A stretch of DNA of 64,000 nucleotides from Flavobacteriales bacterium (lineage in GTDB: Bacteria > Bacteroidota > Bacteroidia > UBA10329). The position numbers and the translations under genes were made by a program. Below, one piece after another: positions 54,557-63,322 of the stretch. The DNA lies in NCBI GenBank assembly GCA_021741075.1, contig JAIOYO010000005.1, positions 25,734 to 89,733 of the forward strand, given 5' to 3'. The notes under the pieces were generated by a model. The model ran no database searches, was not told the DNA's origin, and worked only from the letters and a program-made list of their open reading frames with translations. How positions within the stretch are numbered: position 1 is the stretch's first letter; each line of letters begins with the position of its first letter.

Positions 54557-55726
54557 TCAGTTTCGGAAACGCTGTGTCAGGTCAAAGACTGACGAAAGGA
54601 TGGCTTTCTCCGTATCATCGAACTTCTTTCCACGTCTTTGCATCACGCGATCAGCGGTAGCAAACGCCTTTTCTGAGTTGTATTCTGTGAATCCAGCCGC
54701 TCCGCCCCATTGAAAAGATGGAATGAATGTTCGTGGAAAACCTGAACCAAAAACATTAGAACTCACTCCAACCACTGTTCCTGTATTGAACATGGTATTG
54801 ATTCCCGACTTTGAATGATCGCCCATTATAAGTCCGCAGAATTGAAGTCCTGTATTAGCGAAACGTTCTGTTTCATAGCTCCAAACTCGAACTTCGTCAT
54901 AATTGTTTTTAAGGTTGGAATTGTTGGTGTCAGCACCAAGATTACACCACTCGCCAAGCACAGAATTACCAAGAAAACCATCGTGGCCCTTGTTTGAGTA
55001 TCCTATAATGACCGAATTATTAACCTCACCTCCTATTCGACTTTCTGGGCCAACTGTGGTAGGACCATAAACCTTAGCACCCATCTTTACTTGGCTTCCT
55101 TCGCAAAGCGCAAATGGTCCTCGAATGATGGAACCTTCCATCACCTCCGAATTCTTACCTAAATAAATGGAACCACTAGAAGTATTGAAAATGCAGGCTG
55201 CTGCCTTCGCTCCTTCCTCCAAGAAAATAATACCATTTCCGATAACCGTATTGCTTTCAGAAAGCTTTGCTGATGTGCGACCATCCGTAAGTAATTGAAA
55301 ATCAGCTTCAATTGCCTCCCCATTCTTGGAGAAAATATCCCACGGATTTACCACTGACAGAATTTCACCTCGGAACTCTTTTCCTCCTACCGTTACTTTT
55401 GTAAAATCGGAAACATCCTTGCCAACTTTTGCCGCAAGCAACTTTCCATCTTTTATCAATCTATCTCCTTCTTTCAAAGTACCAATAGCAGCTACCAAAT
55501 CTGCTGATGGACATACGCTTCCATTAATGAAGGTATTCTCTGATGCTAAAACCAACGGAAATTTCACACTCAAATAATCTTCTGTGAGCGTGCTTATAGT
55601 TCTCTTCAAATAGAATTCCCATTTCTCACGAATGGTGAGAATTCCAATACGCAAATCGCAAACTGGCCGTGTGAAAGTCAACGGGAGTAGTTTCTCCCTC
55701 GAGTCGTCAAAAAGAATGTAATTCAT
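54557..55726 (-). CDS. GlmU-like nucleotidyltransferase with left-handed beta-helix
   Basis: A 389-residue protein of the GlmU N-terminal-like (NTP_transf_4) type. It starts MNYILFDDSREKLLPLTFTRP, and the second half (about 185-380) consists of hexapeptide repeats with I/V at every sixth residue (NTVIGNGIIFLEEG, SEVMEGSIIRGP, GPTTVGPESRIGGEV). Relatives are annotated as putative sugar nucleotidyltransferases or acyltransferases of cell-envelope precursor synthesis. The canonical GlmU pyrophosphorylase motif LAAGxGTRM is not present. It is on the same strand as lon and rpmE2. Confidence 0.85.
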   Translation of the reverse strand: MNYILFDDSREKLLPLTFTRPVCDLRIGILTIREKWEFYLKRTISTLTEDYLSVKFPLVLASENTFINGSVCPSADLVAAIGTLKEGDRLIKDGKLLAAKVGKDVSDFTKVTVGGKEFRGEILSVVNPWDIFSKNGEAIEADFQLLTDGRTSAKLSESNTVIGNGIIFLEEGAKAAACIFNTSSGSIYLGKNSEVMEGSIIRGPFALCEGSQVKMGAKVYGPTTVGPESRIGGEVNNSVIIGYSNKGHDGFLGNSVLGEWCNLGADTNNSNLKNNYDEVRVWSYETERFANTGLQFCGLIMGDHSKSGINTMFNTGTVVGVSSNVFGSGFPRTFIPSFQWGGAAGFTEYNSEKAFATADRVMQRRGKKFDDTEKAILSSVFDLTQRFRN

Positions 55727-55748
55727 GTGTTGATTAAGTGCGAAATTA

Positions 55749-55783
55749 GAAAGCCCTGTTCCGAAAAATCGAAACAGGGCTTC
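55749..55783 (-). terminator. Terminator of rpmE2
   Basis: A 15-bp near-perfect stem (GAAGCCCTGTTTCGA / TCGGAACAGGGCTTTC on the minus strand) lies 20 bases downstream of rpmE2 and 22 bases upstream of the GlmU-like gene. Confidence 0.75.
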
Positions 55784-55803
55784 AAATTAAGTCAAAAGAC
55801 TAA

Positions 55804-56097
55804 TTATCCTTCGTTGCTTTCTCCTTCTTCCGCTCTTGGAGCTGAAGCACGGTGAGTTTTGTAGCGGCTACGGAACTTGTCAACCCGTCCAGCAGTATCC
55901 ACCAACTTCATTTTTCCAGTATAGAACGGATGTGAAGTGTTTGAAATCTCCAATTTAATCAACGGGTATTCTTCTCCGTCTTCCCATTTGATAGTTTCTT
56001 TTGCTGCAGCGCAAGAACGCGTGCGAAACGTAATGTCGTTCGACATGTCTTTAAACACTACGAATCTATAATCTGATGGGTGTATGCCTTCTTTCAT
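55804..56097 (-). CDS. rpmE2: 50S ribosomal protein L31 type B
   Basis: From ATG 56097 the protein is 97 residues and starts [19 protein letters not shown], the normal L31 type B start. The frame is open to 56136, but that start crosses the promoter. The body has the family segments [24 protein letters not shown] and RYK. The zinc-binding Cys motif of the type A paralogue is absent, as expected for the zinc-independent type B. An acidic, Glu-rich tail follows. Promoter and terminator indicate a single-gene unit. Confidence 0.95.
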   Translation of the reverse strand: MKEGIHPSDYRFVVFKDMSNDITFRTRSCAAAKETIKWEDGEEYPLIKLEISNTSHPFYTGKMKLVDTAGRVDKFRSRYKTHRASAPRAEEGESNEG

Positions 56098-56123
56098 TTT
56101 TACTCGTTTTTCAGAATGGATCG

Positions 56124-56131
56124 CAAAGATA
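56124..56131 (-). promoter_or_regulatory. -7 promoter element of rpmE2
   Basis: Minus-strand TATCTTTG followed by CG, a perfect TAnnTTTG match, 26 bases before the L31 start. Confidence 0.6.
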
Positions 56132-56195
56132 AACAAAACCTTCTTTTATGAAACATACAATTTAACTTCTTTGAAAACGTAGTAAGCGCGTTCAG

Positions 56196-56203
56196 TATAT
56201 TTG
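56196..56203 (+). promoter_or_regulatory. -7 promoter element of the beta-helix lipoprotein gene
   Basis: TATATTTG followed by C, a perfect TAnnTTTG match, 7 bases before ATG 56211. TTTG at 56170-56173 could be the -33 box, though the spacer is 22 bases. Confidence 0.55.
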
Positions 56204-56210
56204 CCTCAAT

Positions 56211-57662
56211 ATGAAGATTCTTAGTTGGGCTACGCCCGTTCTTATAATCGTTGCACTGCTAAGCTCCAGTTGCAAAAAAGACATTCTAAATACGGATGGT
56301 GCACTGACCTTCTCGGTCGATACCGTCCTTTTCGACACGGTTTTCACCACCATCGGTTCGGCCACTCGGCAATTCAAGATTTACAATCCTAGTAGTGATG
56401 AGATAAATATTTCTTCTATCATGCTTGCCGGAGGCCAGCAATCGAAGTATCGGATGAATGTGGATGGGATTGCAGGCATCTCTTTCAGCGATATTACTAT
56501 ACCTGGAAAAGATTCACTTTTCGTTTTTGTGGATGTGACGCTGGATCCGAACAATCTGAGCGAGCCTGCAATCGTTACCGACAGCGTCATTTTCAATACG
56601 AATGGAAATATTCAAGATGTGGATCTCGTAGCCTTCGGATGGGATGCGGATTTCACATATCCGAACGTGTTCGATAATCCAATCGGACCTTATCGATTCT
56701 TGGATTGTGATATTACTTGGGCCTCGACAGAACCTCACGTAATTTATGGTTGGGCGGTAGTTCCCGAAGGATGCACGCTCACCATCGAAGAAGGAACACG
56801 GATCTATTCTCACAAAGGCTCAGGAATTATTGTGGATGAAGGCGGAACGCTGATCGTGAACGGAACGCCTCAGAATCAGGTCATCTTCGCTAGTGACCGA
56901 TTGGATGATTTCTATGAAGATCAAGCTGGTGAGTGGAACACAATTTGGCTATATGCGGGTAGCTTGAATAATGAAATTCATGGTGCTCTTATCAAGAATG
57001 GAAACATTGGTGTAAGGGTTGATTCGTTGGCAGCCAACTCAAATCCGAACCTTGTCATGAGCAACACCATCATTGAAAATATGGCTGGTATTTCTTTGCT
57101 TTCCATTGAGGGAACCATACAGGCCTACAATTGTGTGTTCGGAAACGCAGGTCAGTATTCAGCGGCACTTACACGTGGTGGCACGTATGATTTTTACCAT
57201 TGCACTTTCGGAAATTATTGGGTGAATGGCAACCGACAAACTCCTGCCCTACTTCTCAACAACTGGATTGAAGCTGATGGTGCTATTTACTCATACAACC
57301 TTCAGCGGGCTTATTTTGGCAATTGCATTATCTACGGCAACAACCAAACAGAGCTGGGCTTAGATGAAGATATTTCTACGCTTTTCAATTTTAAGTTTGA
57401 CAACTGCATATTGCGGGTCAATTTCAATGATGATGAACCCATTGACGTAAGTAACAACAATGAATTTTCGGATATGATCTATAATCAAGACCCACTTTTT
57501 GTGGATCCATCAGAAAACAACTTCGCATTGGATTCTTCCATCTCGCCTGCAGTAAATGCTGGAAATGCACAAATCACAAATGATGCTGGAATTTCTACAG
57601 ATGTTCTTGGCATCTTTCGGGATTCTAATCCCGACATTGGCGCCTACGAACGACAACAGTAA
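56211..57662 (+). CDS. Lipoprotein with right-handed beta-helix domain
   Basis: A 483-residue lipoprotein with an SPII signal (MKILSWATPVLIIVALLSSSC). Residues about 25-150 form an Ig-like domain (TLFDTVFTTIGSATRQFKIYNPSS), common in this phylum. From about 180 to 470 parallel beta-helix repeats occur (VIYGWAVVPEGCTLTIEEGT, GSGIIVDEGGTLIVNG, NGNIGVRV, NTIIENMAG). It ends DPLFVDPSENNFALDSSISPAVNAG and PDIGAYERQQ, the familiar end of the DUF5123/choice-of-anchor type. It is predicted at the outer surface, maybe binding polysaccharide. The SDR gene starts at the next base. Confidence 0.88.
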   Translation: MKILSWATPVLIIVALLSSSCKKDILNTDGALTFSVDTVLFDTVFTTIGSATRQFKIYNPSSDEINISSIMLAGGQQSKYRMNVDGIAGISFSDITIPGKDSLFVFVDVTLDPNNLSEPAIVTDSVIFNTNGNIQDVDLVAFGWDADFTYPNVFDNPIGPYRFLDCDITWASTEPHVIYGWAVVPEGCTLTIEEGTRIYSHKGSGIIVDEGGTLIVNGTPQNQVIFASDRLDDFYEDQAGEWNTIWLYAGSLNNEIHGALIKNGNIGVRVDSLAANSNPNLVMSNTIIENMAGISLLSIEGTIQAYNCVFGNAGQYSAALTRGGTYDFYHCTFGNYWVNGNRQTPALLLNNWIEADGAIYSYNLQRAYFGNCIIYGNNQTELGLDEDISTLFNFKFDNCILRVNFNDDEPIDVSNNNEFSDMIYNQDPLFVDPSENNFALDSSISPAVNAGNAQITNDAGISTDVLGIFRDSNPDIGAYERQQ

Positions 57663-58490
57663 ATGATTAATACAGTATTTAAAGAAGGTCTTTTCAAGGA
57701 TAAAGTCGTACTCATTACGGGGGGCGGAACAGGAATTGGACTGCGAATAGCCCGCGAATTCTGTCAACTGGGAGCCAAGGCGATTATTGCGAGCCGAAGC
57801 GCTGAAAAACTCACAAAAGGACTGAAAGTGCTGACCGATGAAGGTGCAAAAGCAATCGCATTGGAATGCAACATCCGTGACGAGGAAAGCATCAAAAGCT
57901 GTATCAGTTCGGCCATTTCTGAGTTTGGAAAGGTTGATATTCTCGTAAATAATGGTGGAGGACAGTTTCCATCACCAGCCGAGTTCATCAACAAAAAAGG
58001 TTGGCATGCAGTTATTGAGACAAACCTTACCGGAACTTTCTTTCTCACGCAAGAAGTTTTCAATCAATCCATGAATAAGCATGGCGGTTCCGTCATCAAT
58101 ATCACAATGGACAACCGAAATGGTTTTCCGATGTTGGCGCATTCGGCTGCCGCTCGTGCGGGCGTTCAGAATCTGACCATGAGCCTTGCGAACGAATGGG
58201 GCAAATATGGCGTTCGCGTTAATAGCATCTCGCCCGGAACCATTGAATCCAGTGGACTAGATACATACGCGCCTCATTTTCAAGATTTTGTAAGAGGATA
58301 CGGTAAAAACAATCAACATTTCAGGCTAGGCACCGAAGCCGAAGTCGCTTCAGCCGTGGTCTTTCTTTCCTCTCCAGCTGCATCATTCATAACTGGAGTT
58401 AATTTGGCTGTTGATGGTGGCGAATCAATTTACACACCACTATTGCCTCCAATTCAGAATGATAAAAATGAAACATTTTTAGATGAATAG
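57663..58490 (+). CDS. PECR-like short-chain dehydrogenase (enoyl-CoA reductase type)
   Basis: A 275-residue SDR. It has the cofactor motif TGGGTGIG, the NNGGGQFPSPAE loop of the 2,4-dienoyl-CoA/trans-2-enoyl-CoA reductase group and DGG near the C-terminus. At the catalytic site, where most SDRs have Y-x-x-x-K, it has HSAAARAGVQNLT, closely matching the HSGAARAGV-type segment of peroxisomal trans-2-enoyl-CoA reductase (PECR) as I remember it. It probably reduces an enoyl-CoA using NADPH. It starts directly at the lipoprotein stop and overlaps the next gene by 8 bases, so all are cotranscribed. Confidence 0.87.
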   Translation: MINTVFKEGLFKDKVVLITGGGTGIGLRIAREFCQLGAKAIIASRSAEKLTKGLKVLTDEGAKAIALECNIRDEESIKSCISSAISEFGKVDILVNNGGGQFPSPAEFINKKGWHAVIETNLTGTFFLTQEVFNQSMNKHGGSVINITMDNRNGFPMLAHSAAARAGVQNLTMSLANEWGKYGVRVNSISPGTIESSGLDTYAPHFQDFVRGYGKNNQHFRLGTEAEVASAVVFLSSPAASFITGVNLAVDGGESIYTPLLPPIQNDKNETFLDE

Positions 58491-58788
58491 GCTGGTTCTA
58501 GTTGTAGTTGCATGCTTCGTTTTAGCTGGTTGCGATTGTCTTCAAAACCTAAAAGGAACGATTGTAGATACTACTTCTGGTAATCCAATTCCGAATGCTA
58601 TTGTTTACAAAGAACTTGATGTGTTGATAAGAGATACCTCTGATACTGAAGGACATTTTGAGATTTCGGATATTACAGGTTCCAAAGATTGCGTCAACAT
58701 CAAACTTATAGTACAGCGGTCTGGATATAACGATTACGCTTTAACCGTACCTAACGGAGAAGATATCATTATCCGTTTATCCAACTGA
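58483..58788 (+). CDS. Small lipoprotein with carboxypeptidase-regulatory-like fold
   Basis: A 101-residue lipoprotein (MNRLVLVVVACFVLAGC, Cys at about 17). The mature part has the pattern GTIVDTTSGNPIPNAIVY...DTEGHFEI of the CarboxypepD_reg-like beta-sandwich found in surface proteins. It overlaps the SDR gene by 8 bases. Role unknown. Confidence 0.8.
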   Translation: MNRLVLVVVACFVLAGCDCLQNLKGTIVDTTSGNPIPNAIVYKELDVLIRDTSDTEGHFEISDITGSKDCVNIKLIVQRSGYNDYALTVPNGEDIIIRLSN

Positions 58789-58819
58789 CCGCTCTCAGTA
58801 AAAAAGTAAATCTTAGGTT

Positions 58820-58827
58820 TACCTTTA
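58820..58827 (+). promoter_or_regulatory. -7 promoter element of the short AGMO-like gene
   Basis: TACCTTTA matches TAnnTTTG except for the last base and lies 7 bases before ATG 58835. Confidence 0.35.
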
Positions 58828-58834
58828 ATCAAAC

Positions 58835-59752
58835 ATGCAAAGTTTATCTCAAATACTGCACAATCTTAGGTTCGAAGACCTAGGAAAAGATCCAACAGTA
58901 TATTTTATTCCTGGTTTTATAGTCCTAGTACTTCTTGAACTTTACCTCAGCCACAGGCAGCATATAAAAGTTCACGAACCTAAAGACAGTGTGGCGAGCA
59001 TTGGGATGGGAATCGGGTCTTTGATACTTGGTGTTGGAGTTAAATTTCTAGGTTTCGGACTCTTTATATTCCTCCATCAATTTGCAATATTCGATATTGG
59101 GTATGAGTGGTGGGCTTGGCTTCTTATCCTTTTTGCCGATGATTTTTCCTTTTATTGGCATCATCGATTAAGCCATCATATTCGAGTTCTATGGGCGGCA
59201 CACATTAATCATCATTCTTCTGAGAATTACAATTTAGCAGTTGCGCTACGACAAAGCTGGACGGAGTTATTCTACAAATACATTTTTTGGCTGTGGCTTC
59301 CAATCATAGGGTTCGAACCTATTATGATATTTACCATGATGGGATTCAGTCTTATTTATCAGTTTTGGGTTCACACAAAAACCATCAAGTCTTTAGGGGC
59401 TTTGGAATGGATACTTAACACACCATCTCATCACAGAGTTCATCACGCAAGTAACACGCGGTATTTGGATAGAAACCATGCGGGAATTTTTATCATCTGG
59501 GATCGAATTTTTGGCACATTTCAGAAGGAAGAGGAATCCGACCCTGTAGTGTATGGAATTACGACCAACATACACACATACAATCTCTTTAAAATTGCTT
59601 TCCATGAGTTTCAAAGTATTTGGAATGACGTAAAAAGCGCTCCTAACCTTAGCGCGAAACTTGGTTATATTTTCATGCCACCTGGCTGGAGCCATGATGG
59701 AAGCCGAAAAACCTCGGACCAACTTCGGAAAGAACAAGGAATTCAATCCTAA
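58835..59752 (+). CDS. Short AGMO-like fatty-acid-hydroxylase-superfamily protein
   Basis: A 305-residue paralogue of the protein at 50063, with the same His clusters (HHRLSHH, HINHH, HHRVHH) and the shared SENYNLAVALRQSW, LGALEWILNTPSHHRVHHASN and RNHAGIFIIWDRIFGTFQKEEE. It has about 4 N-terminal TM segments but lacks the roughly 100-residue C-terminal membrane domain, ending about where catalysis is complete. It is therefore a di-iron lipid monooxygenase or hydroxylase; the substrate may differ from the long form. It ends 4 bases before a strong terminator and is convergent with clpX. Confidence 0.85.
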   Translation: MQSLSQILHNLRFEDLGKDPTVYFIPGFIVLVLLELYLSHRQHIKVHEPKDSVASIGMGIGSLILGVGVKFLGFGLFIFLHQFAIFDIGYEWWAWLLILFADDFSFYWHHRLSHHIRVLWAAHINHHSSENYNLAVALRQSWTELFYKYIFWLWLPIIGFEPIMIFTMMGFSLIYQFWVHTKTIKSLGALEWILNTPSHHRVHHASNTRYLDRNHAGIFIIWDRIFGTFQKEEESDPVVYGITTNIHTYNLFKIAFHEFQSIWNDVKSAPNLSAKLGYIFMPPGWSHDGSRKTSDQLRKEQGIQS

Positions 59753-59784
59753 CTAAAAAGGCCGCTCTATGCGGCCTTTTTAGT
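59752..59784. terminator. Bidirectional terminator between AGMO-like and clpX genes
   Basis: A 14-bp perfect stem (ACTAAAAAGGCCGC / GCGGCCTTTTTAGT) with loop TCTAT; A-tract on one arm and T-tract on the other, so it serves both convergent genes. Confidence 0.92.
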
Positions 59785-59803
59785 TCATAATTCTCTTAAA
59801 AAA

Positions 59804-61051
59804 CTAAGCTGCTTTCAACTTACTCATAGTCGAATTTGAAAGCTTTTCCTCAGCGTAATTTCGGGTGATTGTGATTTGCTTTTCTCCTGAAGATGGAAGC
59901 TCAAACATGGCGTCAATCAAGATGGCTTCGCAGATTGAGCGAAGCCCACGAGCTCCGAGGTTGAATTCTGTTGCCTTTTCTACGACAAAATCAAGAACCT
60001 CCTCCTCTATTTCCAACTCAATACCATCCATTTTGAACAGCTTCTTATACTGTTTCGTTAACGCGTTTTTAGGCTCTGTCAATATTCGTTTCAATGCATC
60101 AGCATCTAACGGATTTAAATGAGTAACAACTGGTAAACGACCAATTAATTCCGGAATAAGTCCAAAGTTTTTGATGTCTTGTGCAGAAATGTATTGAAGA
60201 AGATTTTCCTCATCAATTTCTTGTCGTCCAACATGCGAAGCATAGCCTATGGTTTGCTTTTTCATTCGCTTAGCAATGATTTTTTCAATACCATCAAACG
60301 CACCCCCGCAAAGAAAAAGGATGTTCTTGGTATCAATTGCAACCATTTTCTGTTCTGGATGCTTTCTTCCTCCTTGTGGTGGAACATTCACAATAGACCC
60401 TTCTAACAGCTTTAGCAATCCTTGCTGAACGCCTTCGCCAGAAACGTCTCGCGTTATAGAAGCGTTATCGCCTTTTCGGGCAATTTTATCCACTTCATCA
60501 ATAAACACGATTCCTTTTTCGGCTGCGGCTTGATCGTAATCGGCTGCTTGTAATAATCGACTCAAAATGCTTTCTACATCTTCTCCAACATAGCCACTTT
60601 CGGTAAGAACAGTAGCATCGGCAATACAAAACGGAACATTGAGCATTTTGGCAATTGTTCGTGCCAAAAGCGTCTTTCCGGTTCCTGTTCTTCCTACAAG
60701 AATGATATTTGATTTTTCAACCTCCACATCAGCATTTTCCTTGTCGGGCTTTTGAACCAATCGTTTGAAATGATTGTAAACCGCAACGGCCAACACTTTT
60801 TTAGCCTGGTCTTGACCAATTACAAAATCATTTAAGAAATTTTTTATCTCTATTGGCTTAAGAACATTGAGCGATTTACTGAGCGACTTGTCCTGCTTGT
60901 TGGCAAATTCCTCGTTGACAATCTGGTAGGCTTGTGCAATACATCGATCGCAAATGTGTCCGTTTATGCCAGCAATAAGCACCGCTGTATCCTGTTTATC
61001 TCGTCCGCAAAACGAACATTTTATGTGTTCTTTTTCCTTGCTTGCTTTCAT
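59804..61051 (-). CDS. clpX: ATP-dependent Clp protease ATP-binding subunit ClpX
   Basis: A 415-residue AAA+ unfoldase that feeds ClpP. The N-terminal zinc finger has C12-S-F-C15 and C34-D-R-C37. Walker A is GRTGTGKTLLA and Walker B FIDEVDKI. The pore and hinge regions (GYVGED, RDVSGEGVQQGLLKLLEG, NFGLIPELIGRLPV) are present. The Walker A reads GRTG where E. coli has GPTG. It is on the same strand as clpP and tig; a 66-base gap separates it from clpP. Confidence 0.97.
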   Translation of the reverse strand: MKASKEKEHIKCSFCGRDKQDTAVLIAGINGHICDRCIAQAYQIVNEEFANKQDKSLSKSLNVLKPIEIKNFLNDFVIGQDQAKKVLAVAVYNHFKRLVQKPDKENADVEVEKSNIILVGRTGTGKTLLARTIAKMLNVPFCIADATVLTESGYVGEDVESILSRLLQAADYDQAAAEKGIVFIDEVDKIARKGDNASITRDVSGEGVQQGLLKLLEGSIVNVPPQGGRKHPEQKMVAIDTKNILFLCGGAFDGIEKIIAKRMKKQTIGYASHVGRQEIDEENLLQYISAQDIKNFGLIPELIGRLPVVTHLNPLDADALKRILTEPKNALTKQYKKLFKMDGIELEIEEEVLDFVVEKATEFNLGARGLRSICEAILIDAMFELPSSGEKQITITRNYAEEKLSNSTMSKLKAA

Positions 61052-61117
61052 ATCGTTTCAGTTCCTTTTTTTTTACCGAATTGACTTCCTGAATCAGTTC
61101 AGGCTTCAATTTACTGC

Positions 61118-61777
61118 TTATTTGGTTCTAACAAGAACTTCATCAATCATTCCGTAGGCTTTTGCTTCGTCTGCCGTCATCCAATAATCCCGATCAGAAT
61201 CTTCCCAAACCTTGTCGTAAGTCTGCCCAGAATGAGTAGCGATAATGTCGTAAAGCTCCTTTTTCAACTTGGCAATTTCTCGTGCTGTAATCTCAATATC
61301 GGAGGCCTGTCCGGATGCACCACCTAATGGTTGATGAATCATTACCCGCGAGTGCTTTAAGGCAGTACGCTTTCCTGTTGCCCCTGCACACAAAAGAACC
61401 GCTCCCATGGATGCTGCCATTCCTGTACAGATGGTACTTACATCTGGTGCGATATATTGCATTGTATCGTAAATACCTAATCCTGCATAAACAGAACCTC
61501 CAGGTGAGTTCAGATAGATTTGAATGTCTTTCTTATTATCAGCACTCTCCAAAAAGAGCAATTGTGCCTGAATAATATTTGCAACTGTATCATCAATACC
61601 TGTTCCGAGGAAGATGATGCGATCCATCATCAACCGAGAGAACACGTCCATTTGCGCTACATTGAGCGAACGCTCTTCAATAATATAAGGAGTCATTGAG
61701 CCAATTACACTGTCGTAGGTAGTGCTACTGATTCCTCTGTGCTTGATTGCGTACTTTCTAAATTCGTTACCGTCCAT
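61118..61777 (-). CDS. clpP: ATP-dependent Clp protease proteolytic subunit ClpP
   Basis: A 219-residue serine protease. Catalytic residues are Ser123 in GMAASMGAVLL and His148 in MIHQPLGG, with LNSPGGSVYAGLGIYDTMQ before them and the C-terminal DRDYWMTADEAKAYGMID motif. An N-terminal extension of about 23 residues precedes the mature start, which may be cleaved. It is between tig and clpX in the standard tig-clpP-clpX order. Confidence 0.97.
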   Translation of the reverse strand: MDGNEFRKYAIKHRGISSTTYDSVIGSMTPYIIEERSLNVAQMDVFSRLMMDRIIFLGTGIDDTVANIIQAQLLFLESADNKKDIQIYLNSPGGSVYAGLGIYDTMQYIAPDVSTICTGMAASMGAVLLCAGATGKRTALKHSRVMIHQPLGGASGQASDIEITAREIAKLKKELYDIIATHSGQTYDKVWEDSDRDYWMTADEAKAYGMIDEVLVRTK

Positions 61778-61810
61778 TTTATTCTACTACTTGTTGTTGT
61801 TTAAAACCAA

Positions 61811-61850
61811 GAATGCCGAATATCGCAATTAATGGCAATACACGGCATTC
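61811..61850 (-). promoter_or_regulatory. Extended stem-loop between tig and clpP
   Basis: GAATGCCG (61811-61818) and CGGCATTC (61843-61850) are perfect inverted arms of 8 bp. The 24 bases between them include a second, imperfect pairing (TATCGCA / TGGCAATA), so a long hairpin can form in the tig-clpP transcript. No T-run follows, so it is more likely a processing or attenuation element than a terminator. Confidence 0.45.
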
Positions 61851-61885
61851 AGAGTATAAGACAGTTTTTAACTGTTAATTGTTCT

Positions 61886-63244
61886 TTAATTATTCTCTTT
61901 CGATAGCATTTCGTAAAACTTCTCGCTGTTCACTTTCTTTTCATTCAGGTTTGCTTTGCTTTTGAAGAGCTCCATCACCTTCTGATCATAAAGTTGGTCA
62001 TTCATTTTCCGAACCTCAGATTCTTGTTTCAAGAACTTTTCTACCATTCCATCAACCATTTCATCATCTGCCTGCTGCATTCCGTAGTATGCAAATTGCT
62101 GAAGCAACTGTTCTCGTATACCAGCTTTCAATTCTTCCGAAGTAACCTTGATATCGTTCTCTCGGATTACCTTATTCTCTATCAACTGCCATTTCAGACC
62201 ATCACGGTAGTTCGGGTACTCCTTTTCAACTTGTTCTTTCGTTGATTTCTCCTCATTAACTGTTACCAACCATCGCTTTAAGAATTCATCTGGAAGTTCG
62301 ACTTTGGTGTTCTTAATCAAATCAACTACAATGTCGTTCTTGAGTTTTCGTTCACTTTCTTTCTCAAAGTAAGCAGCATAATCTTGCTTAATCTTCGCTT
62401 TCATTTCGTCCAAAGTGGTAACCGAACCATCAGGATACATTTTCTTGAAAAGCTCCTCATTCAATTGAGCTGGCACCAAACGTTGGATTTTCTCGATCGT
62501 AATTTTGAACGATTCGTTCACAGTGTCCAATTCGTCTTTTTTAACGGCAAGCATGGCTGCCATATCAGTTTCGTTCTTCGAATAATCGCGGTAATTCACG
62601 GTTAGACTCTCTCCTAGTTTCTTTCCGATTAACGCTGTTTTCGATTCATCTTTTAGTGTGTCTATGGCGATGCTAGAGCTATTGAGAACGCCTCCAGCTT
62701 TGATACTTCCATCTTCATTCAACTCAACCCACTGAACCTTTACAAGGTCGGCATCAGCGATGGTGTCGTGCTCGACCATTTCTCCACTTCGCTTTGAGAT
62801 GTTCTCTAAAGAACTCTCTACATCCTTTTCAGTTGCTTCAATTTTGAAGAAATCAAATTGGAAATTCTTACCCAAATCCAAATCAATTTTTGGAGCAAGA
62901 CCTAAATCATAGGTAAAAACCATATCAGCTGGATTTTCAAAATCTGCAACTGATTTCACTTCTTGAGATGGAAGAGGATTTCCTAAGATTTCCAACTTCT
63001 CGTTTCCAATGTACTCGTACAATTTATTGGCAAGCATCTTGTTCACCTCTTCCACTAGAATAGATGGACCGTACATTTTTTTCACAACTCCTACAGGAAC
63101 TTTTCCTGGTCTGAAACCTGGAAGTTTCGCTTTATGTGCGTGCTGCTTCAGCATCTTATCAACCTGTGGCAGATAATCAGCTGGTTGTAATTTGATTGTT
63201 ACCCTTGCATTCAATTCGTCAATGCTCTCTTTGGTAATATTCAT
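61886..63244 (-). CDS. tig: Trigger factor
   Basis: A 452-residue ribosome-bound chaperone and prolyl isomerase. From ATG 63244 it starts MNITKESIDELNARVTI, as in relatives; upstream ATG 63253 and TTG 63256 are also in frame. The ribosome-binding signature LPGFRPGKVPVGVVKK lies at about 40-55. The central domain (about 140-250) is a divergent FKBP-like domain. The C-terminal helical arms (about 270-452) complete the fold. Bacteroidota trigger factors are of this divergent length. It heads the tig-clpP-clpX block. Confidence 0.95.
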   Translation of the reverse strand: MNITKESIDELNARVTIKLQPADYLPQVDKMLKQHAHKAKLPGFRPGKVPVGVVKKMYGPSILVEEVNKMLANKLYEYIGNEKLEILGNPLPSQEVKSVADFENPADMVFTYDLGLAPKIDLDLGKNFQFDFFKIEATEKDVESSLENISKRSGEMVEHDTIADADLVKVQWVELNEDGSIKAGGVLNSSSIAIDTLKDESKTALIGKKLGESLTVNYRDYSKNETDMAAMLAVKKDELDTVNESFKITIEKIQRLVPAQLNEELFKKMYPDGSVTTLDEMKAKIKQDYAAYFEKESERKLKNDIVVDLIKNTKVELPDEFLKRWLVTVNEEKSTKEQVEKEYPNYRDGLKWQLIENKVIRENDIKVTSEELKAGIREQLLQQFAYYGMQQADDEMVDGMVEKFLKQESEVRKMNDQLYDQKVMELFKSKANLNEKKVNSEKFYEMLSKENN

Positions 63245-63280
63245 CGTACTCATCAATTTGATTTATAACCTATTATTTGC

Positions 63281-63316
63281 AAAAAAAGGGACCTGCTTTG
63301 CAACAGTTCCCTTTTC
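63281..63316 (-). terminator. Terminator after tRNA-Leu
   Basis: On the minus strand AAAAGGGA...TCCCTTTT stem with inner CTG/CAG pairing and a run of seven T, 7 bases after the tRNA 3' end and before tig. It probably ends the tRNA transcript. Confidence 0.7.
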
Positions 63317-63322
63317 TTTAAG

